Assembly: GCA_038373865.1 (NCBI GenBank)
Contig: JAXGGA010004495.1
Location: forward strand, 1 to 64,000
Source: Uloborus plumipes
Taxonomy: Eukaryota > Arthropoda > Arachnida > Araneae > Uloboridae
DNA length: 64,000 bases
Direction of reading: 5' to 3'
The notes beneath the pieces are model-generated. The model did not search any database, had not been told where the DNA came from, and saw only the letters and a list, made by a program, of their open reading frames with translations. A program made the translations under genes and the position numbers. Positions 56,271 to 64,000 of the stretch are shown here, one piece after another. Numbering within the stretch: position 1 is the first letter of the stretch; every line of letters begins with the position of its first letter.

Positions 56271-58177
56271 CAGGGTGAGTTCGATCGAATCTGCCATACG
56301 AAAAGGGGTGATAGAAGAGCCCAAGTGGAGTATAGAACCACCCATTAGCGGTGTCAATTCGTAACCGTAACCGAGTTATGGTATATTTAAGGAAAATTCG
56401 CAAAAAAACAAAATTCTGAGAAAAAGACCAATTTCTGAAGTTCCTGTTGGGTCTACGCACAAAATAAGCACATATTTCGAAAGAGCAGAAAAAATCCTTT
56501 AAAATGACATCTTTTTCATCAGGATAGTCGCACTTTATAGCGAGTTACAAGCTTTCAAACACTGGAAACACTCAAAAATGAAATTTCATCAAACTTTTCA
56601 GTCAAAAATTTCAGAAACAACCGTATGAGCTACAACCGGTCAAATGCACCAAAAACTTTCCCATTTCACTAGCTTTCAGATGATACAACAGAAAATCATA
56701 TTGGGCTTCAAGTTCAGCAGATATTCCGGCTTTTGTTTGAAACAGTATGAAAATCGTCCTTTGTCAGAATATGGAAACCAGCAAAGAGTCAGACTTTTAT
56801 GTTCTAAATTTTCTATTTCATGTAAGTGTACTGGTTTATTTATTCAAGAAAAGGAAAATTTTATAACTAAATATTAAATTGTAACACTTTATTAAGTTAA
56901 TAATCACAACAGAAGATAACAACACGTAGAAACAAAGGAAGCATTACTTTAACGCGCTTTTCACAAAGAAAAATTCAAAATTAAATGAGTTACACTAACA
57001 TCTATGAGTACATTTACATGTAAACAATCCTCAACATTTCCCAGAGCTACTGGAATTATCATCCCCCACACCGGATAGATGCCCTTGGCCTTTTAAGAGC
57101 GAGAACTACCGTCGCTCTCTATGAAATTTCATTTCATAGAGTCCATTCATCCTGTCATTTGGGTCCTATTCCTTGGCCACCTAGATCACCAGACCTGACG
57201 CCAGTGAACTTCTTTGTTTGGAGATTCTTGAAACAAGCAGTTTACTGCTCAGATGCAACCAGTTTGCAGGACTTGCGCATTTGGCTTGATGGAGCAGTAG
57301 CAAAAGTGAGAAATGAAATTTCATTGAGAGCGACGGTAGTTTTTGCTCTTAAAAGGCCAAGGGCATCTATCCGGTGTGGGGGATGATAATTTCAGTAGCT
57401 CTGGGAAATGTTGAGGATTGTTTACATGTAAATGTACTCATAGATGTTAGTGTAACTCATTTAATTTTGAATTTTTCTTTGTGAAAAGCGCGTTAAAGTA
57501 ATGCTTCCTTTGTTTCTACGTGTTGTTATCTTCTGTTGTGATTATTAACTTAATAAAGTGTTACAATTTAATATTTAGTTATAAAATTTTCCTTTTCTTG
57601 AATAAATAAACCAGTACACTTACATGAAATAGAAAATTTAGAACATAAAAGTCTGACTCTTTGCTGGTTTCCATATTCTGACAAAGGACGATTTTCATAC
57701 TGTTTCAAACAAAAGCCGGAATATCTGCTGAACTTGAAGCCCAATATGATTTTCTGTTGTATCATCTGAAAGCTAGTGAAATGGGAAAGTTTTTGGTGCA
57801 TTTGACCGGTTGTAGCTCATACGGTTGTTTCTGAAATTTTTGACTGAAAAGTTTGATGAAATTTCATTTTTGAGTGTTTCCAGTGTTTGAAAGCTTGTAA
57901 CTCGCTATAAAGTGCGACTATCCTGATGAAAAAGATGTCATTTTAAAGGATTTTTTCTGCTCTTTCGAAATATGTGCTTATTTTGTGCGTAGACCCAACA
58001 GGAACTTCAGAAATTGGTCTTTTTCTCAGAATTTTGTTTTTTTTTTGCGAATTTTCCTTAAATATACCATAACTCGGTTACGGTTACGAATTGACACCGC
58101 TAATGGGTGGTTCTATACTCCACTTGGGCTCTTCTATCACCCCTTTTCGTATGGCAGATTCGATCGAACTCACCCTG
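56271..58177. mobile_element. mariner-type foldback, ~865-bp inverted arms
   Basis: The element starts CAGGGTGAGTTCGATCGAAT and ends with its exact inverse, with TA at both borders (56269-56270, 58178-58179). The arms (56271-57135, 57310-58177) are almost identical, so the same 77-codon frame appears on both strands. Only about 175 bp of unique sequence lies at the centre. TA target, the TACAGGGTG end and the transposase remnant place it in the Tc1/mariner-like group. It is inserted in Helitron copy 2. Confidence 0.93.
57159..57330 (+). pseudogene. C-terminal mariner-type transposase fragment
   Basis: The centre of the foldback reads PWPPRSPDLTPVNFFVWR, FLKQAVYCSDATSLQDLR and IWLDGAVAKV. WPPRSPDLTP.(D/N)FF.W..LK is the end of the DDE core in arthropod mariner-like transposases; the D of SPDL is the third catalytic acid. 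Everything upstream of about 40 residues before it is missing, replaced by the inverted arm. The fragment cannot encode a working enzyme. It runs into the arm sequence at about 57310. Confidence 0.8.
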
Positions 58178-58434
58178 TATAAGAAAAAAGTAAAGGCGTG
58201 AAGCGCCTGTTAGCGAGCCGCCTTGGCGAGGAGTAGTTTCTTGAAATTTTCTTCACCACTTTCGAGGCACGAAGTGCCCGTGCAACGCCGGGCCACGTGC
58301 GTGGTATGTCTTGAAATCGAATGAACATTAAATTATATCAAATAATATAACATCAGAATGAGATAAAAGTTAGAGAGGGGCACGTTATGCATCAACATGC
58401 CGCAGGAAGCTAATCTAGCTGCCCTGGCAGCTAG

Positions 58435-59256
58435 TACTATTTTAAGCAGTGTTTAAACCTTTTTTTTCCCCATATGGAAATTAGGCAAGCCTTATTTTCC
58501 CATACTAATATAATGATGCAGCATATTCCCCCCCTCCCCTGATTTTGAAGTGTCATTTTTCTATTTTCTGAACAGTGGGCCAAGCAAATGATACAAATGG
58601 CACCTTAAAGCTTGAAAGTTTTTTTAGCAACTCGACAAAGGGATTCTTTGTAACCTCAAAGCATAAGTCTCCAATATTTTGGTCACCTTTGCTTAGCAAT
58701 TTTAGTTTTTTTTTTCATTTTTCAAAGATTGTTGAACTGTTTTAACTGGTCAAGGTAACTCTTTTTATGTTTAGAAATTTTAAAATTTTGCAATTGAGTT
58801 GAAAATTAATTAGGTTATATCGCTTACTCCTTTCAAAAACATGGTATCTCAAAAATGAATGATTTTGAGCTATGCCTGTTTTGAATTGCAATGAATGCGT
58901 AGCATATCCATACAGGAACTGCATTTCTATTACTCAATATTTCGCCATTACAGAGCAAAAGTTCTGTTTCTTTATTTACTGTAAAACGCAACTTTTTAAA
59001 ACTTACACTGTTTGCACTTCTTCTTGAAGCAGAGAAAACACATCAGAATTTCTTAAGAAAGACCTTATACGTAGAAAATGTTTAATCCGCAGCTTTATGC
59101 ATAATTTTACTTTATGATATATCACTTTTAAACTTTAAAATCAGTCTCCTTAAAAGTCATGTTTTTTGAGACATGCCTTTCTTGAAAGGAGTGAGCCAGG
59201 AATGTGTAACAGTTCCTTTTTATTAACATTCACCAATTCCACTTCACCACCCTCAG
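58435..59256. other. FN3 gene intron between the Helitron pair and exon D
   Basis: AT-rich intron DNA with short T-runs; no repeat family, exon or RNA gene recognised. Confidence 0.5.
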
Positions 59257-59503
59257 ATGACATCCCTAAACCGCAACTTGGAGAGCCGAAAATCGGAGAT
59301 GGTTTCAATACTCTTCGGCAACGAGGCCGTTCTCAACCCGGTACAGCACCTCCGTACCGTCTCCTGTACCGAGTCCAAGTGTACCATCGCCTGGGACCAT
59401 CCCTTCGAGCACCAGGGCTCGGGCTATTCCGTGACGTACCGCCCAGAGTACTTGGGACTCAGATCATTCAAGGAGGTCAATACCACCAACACGACTCTCA
59501 CAG
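59257..59503 (+). CDS. fibronectin type III receptor, exon D
   Basis: The exon encodes MTSLNRNLESRKSEMVSI, LFGNEAVLNPVQHLRTVS, CTESKCTIAWDHPFEHQG, SGYSVTYRPEYLGLRSF and KEVNTTNTTLT. The first 25 residues finish the FN3 domain of exons B and C. A new FN3 domain then starts at about VQHLRTV, with the IAW tryptophan, the GSGYSVTY strand C and several N-glycosylation sites (NTT). The CTESKC pair could form a disulphide in strand A-B. The acceptor is CACCCTCAG (phase 0 in) and the donor ACAG/GTATGT (phase 1). The methionine at its start is internal, not a start codon. Confidence 0.92.
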
Positions 59504-59965
59504 GTATGTGATAGCATTGTACATGTTGGCTTAAAAGAGCTAGCAACAATTTCTAGAAAGAATTGTAAGACGTCTGGCTCATTGATATATCTTTCCTTAT
59601 GTTTTTCCGAGGCTGTCTGGCTGCCAGTATACGCTGCATTTTTTACTGGTAAAAATAGTGATTTTAAAATCATTTTAGGCTATGTGAAGCTTAAACCTGT
59701 CACAAGAAAGTCTTGTCATATATCAATGGAAAGCTCTATTTTTTATTTTTACAATGGTTTTTATTTCTGTATTCTACTATTCTATGATGGCTTTGTTTAT
59801 GTCAGCTTAGTTATTCATGTGCTATCTATGGTTTAACACAGAACTGCTACTCTAAGAAGTTTTAGCAGTATGAACGTGAATAAGTTGTTTTTTATTTGCG
59901 CAATTATGAGCATGTGAGTAGTTGAATTGATTGGGCAGTTAATCATGCATTCTAATAAATTTAAT

Positions 59966-60105
59966 GAGTTGTGGGAACTGCGTGTTCAGGACCCGAGGGT
60001 TTTGGGTTTGATTCCCAAGTCTGAAGATTTACTGAGTAGATGTCGGGTTTGTACTCGTTGAAGCCTTTACTGCCCTGAGCATATAAACAACAGTATCTAT
60101 GATTA
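59966..60105 (+). mobile_element. probable tRNA-derived SINE fragment
   Basis: GTGTTCAGGACCCGAGGG, then a B-box-like GGGTTTGATTCCCAAGTC with pairing GGG/CCC arms, is followed by TCGGGTTTGTACTCGTTGAA and GCCCTGAGCATATAAACAAC. The A box is unclear. Both borders are approximate. The rest of the 59504-61159 intron shows nothing I recognise. Confidence 0.45.
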
Positions 60106-61159
60106 TTATAACTTTCTTTTTTTTTGTCATTTATTTTACTTCAGCTTAACTATACAAACTTGCCTTTTTGGATTTAGCCGAAAATAAAGAATGAAAGGAA
60201 GTTCAAATTCTAATATTCCACTGGTGTTAGTAGCTAATCAAAAATGCATTTCTTCTAATATCTCAAAAACTCATATAGCTGTTCTCAAATACTGCTGTTT
60301 ACCTGCTCATGGTTACCTTGTTGAAAGATAATTCCTAATGTTTTGGTTGGCAGCACCTGTTTTTAATGTGGTTTTAAAATGTTTTTTTGGCATCACTTCG
60401 GCGGCGTGGTTCTTCTTGTGCGTGGTTGACGAGTTAGAGTTTGTGATGTTACTGTGATATTTTAGAATGTTTTAATCTGTGTGATTTTAAATGCATTGTC
60501 CTTAAAGTTTATTTTAATAAATGTCAACTAATTTCATCATACGTAGCCAAAAAGTATTGTTACTTGTTACCTAGCAGTAATTATTGGTCAAGGTTTTGGG
60601 TTTCTTCTAGAAGAAATCATTTCAGAAACTGGAAGAAGTGATAAACGGGGAACCAGCCAAATATAAAATAGTTGTTTAAACTTCAAGTACCTTAAATTAG
60701 AATGAGTGAATTTTTAGAATAATTACAGTAGGCGACTTCCTTAATATTCGAAATTTTATTTTTCTGAAAGTGAAATACAAATAAATTTTTCGTGCTTGAC
60801 AGTTATTTAGTGATAGTACTTGTTACAACTTTTTAGGATGCAACTCTGCATTTTTGTAGTGAATTTCTTTTGCAGTTTGTGCTATTTTTGTAAAGAAAAA
60901 TAACAAATATTTCTTATAAAAAGATCATACTATAATATTTATAATGCTATATATGTAAAGTTCTACTATGTAGTTTATAAAAGTAAATGCATCTTCCGGA
61001 GACATATTTAATGCCACCGTTGGTTTTGATATTTTTTTAAATTTAAACTGTTAGGGGAGCCGTTGTTGGGTAATATGTGTTCATTGGTTTGAAATTTTGT
61101 GAGCTTGTGCTCCATTTTGCATTTATGTTAAAACAAATCAATTTATCTTTCTTTTCTAG

Positions 61160-61258
61160 TTGAAAACCTTGCCCCAGGAGCCAAGTATATCTTCCAAGTG
61201 ACTCCTTTCAAAGGAGATTTTCATGGTCCTGATGAAAAAACTGAAGCCACTACAAATG
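61160..61258 (+). CDS. fibronectin type III receptor, exon E
   Basis: The exon encodes VENLAPGAKYIFQVTPFK, then GDFHGPDEKTEATTN. This is the E-F-G part of the second FN3 domain: L.PG..Y.F.V and the closing T..T. The acceptor is TTTCTTTTCTAG (phase 1 in) and the donor AATG/GTATGT (phase 1). It joins exon D as TTLT-VENLAPG. The next exon lies beyond 61258 and was not found before the end of the window. Exons A to E together give about 245 residues. Confidence 0.92.
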
Positions 61259-61388
61259 GTATGTGAATGGAGTCTTTTCTTTACAGACTCTGCAAAATTA
61301 ATTTTGCATAAGTAAATGAATGACGTAGTTTTACCTCACTGTATACTCTTTTAAATGTCTTCCAAAACATTTAAAATTTTGGTATATA

Positions 61389-63601
61389 CAGGGCGAGGAC
61401 TCAGTCACTTTTCTCACCTTTAGTCACCTTTTGAAAATTTGGTCACTTTTTGTCACCTTTTGGAATTTTTGTCACCTTTTTAAACCTTTCTTGAAATGTG
61501 TTTTAGGAAAATCTATTTTTGATAAATTAAATTTTTGAAGAGTATGAATATTCTTTTCCTTACCTGAAAATAAATGGAATTTTGAAAAAAAAAAATCTGT
61601 CCTTCAACCATTAAAAAAATGTTTCAACTGTGGCTCATTTACAAAACAAAGCCTTTAGAAGCACCCGTTTAAAAGTTTCAAAAAACAGGCACATTTTCCA
61701 AGGATACTTGGCAGTTCTTTTTCTTTTTTTTGTTCGTGAAACAAAATTCGGTTGGTGATTTGCATAGAGATGGGATTTTCACTCATTCTCTATTGTCAAT
61801 ACTTTTTAGTGAACATCTTTGTATTTACAGAGAAACAAGAAAAAGAATACGGATAATTTTGCAATGAGCTATTAAAAATATGAAAAAAATAAATTTATGT
61901 TCATTAAATACGTCGTCATTATCTTCACTTCATAATTTCAGGTATAAATTCAATTGATATGTAAGAAAATTCTTTGAACATAACTAGGGGTGATTGTTCA
62001 CTAGTATTTAATGGGATTTCCGGTATTTTCATGATCGATTCTAGTATTTTCATGTTCGAAAATACCCGAAATAAAATATTTTTAACTATGCTTTTATCTT
62101 CCCTCCTCAGGAATTTTTTTGCTTTTTCGGATGATTATACCGATAATTTTTAATAATATTCATTGAATATAAGTTTAAGATGCCATTCTAATTTTTTTTT
62201 TTTTTTTTTGCTTTAACAAATTATTTTAATTTTTTTTTTATTTTGATGCCTTCATTTAAAAAAAAATATGAGAATCGAATTTTTCTCATTTTTTATGCTT
62301 ATTATCCTTAGTTAGGAGACATTAAAATGAAATATATTTATACTAAAAAATTACAAATTTAAAATATTCGAGCGAAATTCTGCTTTTCTTATGAAAATCA
62401 AAATGTCAAAGTTAAAATTTAAGGATCTGATTAAGTTTTATTTTGCTTCAATTATGTGGATAGTAAAAATAGTATGTTTATCGTAGAGCTTCTGATTGTA
62501 ATCTGAAGTAAGTTTATTTGAATTATTTTCTATGCCATTTTCATACTGTTAACGTCTTAATTTTGAAAATTGCGATTTCCTTGCGTCGGCTGTGAGAATC
62601 ATATTTCGCGTTTTCGATGCTGCTATTCCTTGTTGAAAGGCAAACAAATAACATTTCTTTTTTTATTTTGTTTAAATCATTAAAATAAAAGTTTTAAACA
62701 AATTCCATGCTCTTTTATAGTGTCAGATGTCAAAAACTTAAATGCTGATTCTGTGTCTGAATTTTATTTTTGTTTCAACTATTTAAGTATTTTAACACAT
62801 ACATAATATCTTTAAATAGTATTTCACTTCAGTATTAATAAATATGAAATCCTTGACTCAGGTCATATTGTACTGATTAGGAGATTTATGGGTACTGCAT
62901 CTAGATCAATTCTTTTTCATATTTTCAGTGACAAATGCAACTTTCATTACTTAATAAATATTTTCGCACAACAAACAGTAATTCTGTTAGACTTTTGCTT
63001 TCTCCTTAAAATATTTTTCTGGGGATAATTTGTTCAACACCAGCTCAAGAGTAACTTTATTGTTCATTTACAGTTTAATTAAATGCATACACAATATTTT
63101 GACTAAAAACTATTTGAAACTATTCGAATGTAGGAAATGTGTTGGTTTATGAAAGGAAATTAATTAATATATATGTATAGTTATAAAATTAGGTGTGCTT
63201 AATTAATAGAGGCTTTGGTTTTAAAAAAAAACAGTCCCCATCTCCCACACACATACACATTTTCTCTTTAAAACTTTCAGGTATTTTTTTATGAACTCAC
63301 AATAACCCCTGCATAACATAGTTTACACTGAAAGTTTTTTGAAAATATGTCCTAAAATGGTTTATTTTGTTACTTCCAGCTCTATCATATTCATGTTCAG
63401 AATCTAAGTCTTTTGAAATAGTATGTAGGCTACTTTTGGTAAAAGTTAGAAAAAAGGATAATCGTTTTCTGCTTTTTCATTTCTTAACAAATTACTTTTG
63501 GTCACCTTTTAGTTACTTTTTTGTCACCTTTTAGTCACCTTTGTTTTAAAATTTTTCACCTTTCTCACCTTTTTCAAAGACCATCAGCAGTCCTCGCCCT
63601 G
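61389..63601. mobile_element. 2.2-kb TA-flanked element with GTCACCTTTT subterminal repeats
   Basis: CAGGGCGAGGACT at the left faces AGTCCTCGCCCTG at the right. The borders read TATATA on both sides (61383-61388, 63602-63607), so the target is TA or longer. The terminal inverted repeat is only 13 bp. Inside each end are several copies of GTCACCTTTT in the same orientation on both sides, not inverted. No transposase frame is visible. The class is probably Tc1/mariner-like but uncertain. It lies 130 bp after the exon E donor. Confidence 0.8.
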
Positions 63602-63607
63602 TATATA

Positions 63608-64000
63608 TCACATAATCACAATTGGATTCAACTTGTTCGGCGAAGTTTGTTTTAACAATTTGATTTTCTTCAGATGTTTTTTTTCTGGGGCTCACTTGTT
63701 TTGTGCATTGTTATTCATGACCTCAAAATACCTATGCGAGCATTTCATTTTTAGTTGTGCATTCAGCGTTGATTTTTGAAGCCTAAGTTTTCAAGATATA
63801 ATTTATTAAAGTGTATTTTTTTGCGTTTATTATACTTACTTTGTCCTTAGTGAGTGTGGCAAGCTTTTTAATTGCTACCAAAAACAAAAATTAATACTAG
63901 TGATTTTTAAAGGTAGTTTTGTTAATAAAGTTGACAAATTAATTTCAAGGGAACTTAGCTAAACTTAGCTTTGTGGAGTTTGGGTGTTTGAAACTTTTCT
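63608..64000. other. intron DNA to the window end
   Basis: No exon or repeat boundary recognised in the last 390 bp. Confidence 0.5.

Larger units (their letters stand above)
55721..58434 (+). mobile_element. non-autonomous Helitron, copy 2, interrupted by a foldback
   Basis: The copy begins TCTACTTATATTAAAAAC immediately after the CTAG of copy 1 and ends with the same hairpin and CTAG at 58434, followed by T. Without the 1907-bp foldback and one TA it is about 805 bp, matching copy 1 (801 bp) with scattered differences. The exact head-to-tail junction without filler suggests rolling-circle read-through of a tandem or a repeat insertion at the terminal. Confidence 0.87.

Noticed and set aside
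56644..57801. Two identical 77-codon frames on opposite strands
   Set aside because: They are the same sequence in the two arms of the foldback element and match no protein I know.

Overview
This is eukaryotic nuclear DNA. It is AT-rich, with introns of many kilobases, standard GT-AG splice sites and many transposons, and it has no prokaryotic gene organisation. The best anchor is a split paired domain of the eyegone / twin-of-eyegone (Pax-eyg) class, which points to an arthropod. The mix of tRNA-derived SINEs, Helitrons, hAT, mariner and pogo/Tigger-like elements fits that, possibly a chelicerate such as a spider, but the species cannot be fixed from the sequence.

Coding content is small and all on the + strand. 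(1) Two exons at 5954-6103 and 26239-26394 encode most of a paired domain. They join in phase across a 20.1 kb intron to read ...NKILG-RYYETG.... The rest of the RED subdomain and the homeodomain expected of this family were not found. (2) Five exons at 51495-51673, 53376-53479, 54607-54714, 59257-59503 and 61160-61258 join in phase (phases 1, 0, 0 and 1 at the four junctions) into about 245 residues of tandem fibronectin type III domains of a cell-surface receptor. Its start and end lie outside these exons. Nearly all other open frames are chance or repeat-derived.

The rest is intron or intergenic DNA with two kinds of content. The first is mobile and repeat DNA, much of it with clear boundaries: two hAT copies in opposite orientation (1749-2733, 16863-20296, with 8-bp target duplications), a 3.6 kb hAT (11823-15428) holding a nested long-TIR element, hAT MITEs (24604-24900, 54098-54462), two Tigger-like elements (32327-33344, 51699-53307), a matched pair of 232-bp TA-flanked MITEs, two head-to-tail Helitrons (54920-58434) with an 1.9 kb mariner foldback inside the second, a 2.2 kb TA-flanked element (61389-63601), and several SINEs. 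There are also tandem repeats: a 19-bp minisatellite, a unit of about 145 bp, a 102-bp unit inside a TIR element, an array of about 330 bp, and a four-copy cassette at 38.4-39.8 kb.

The second is a series of islands richer in GC (about 3.6-4.95, 7.64-8.04, 10.2-10.4, 15.6-16.1, 21.1-21.3, 22.4-23.0, 31.4-31.9, 33.8-34.05, 38.0-38.4, 40.2-40.8, 44.0-44.3, 45.7-46.2, 47.9-48.0 and 49.3-49.75 kb). They carry clustered short motifs (three ATCGAT in 44 bp, three CACGCG in 44 bp) and no convincing protein. They are candidate regulatory elements of the Pax gene.

The most unusual finding is a palindromic insertion at 42568-42829. It is bounded by a 17-bp target duplication, and each arm contains a hammerhead-ribozyme-like core. 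A second palindrome at 45067-45281 has a decayed version of such a core. These suggest a Penelope-like or retrozyme-like non-autonomous family.
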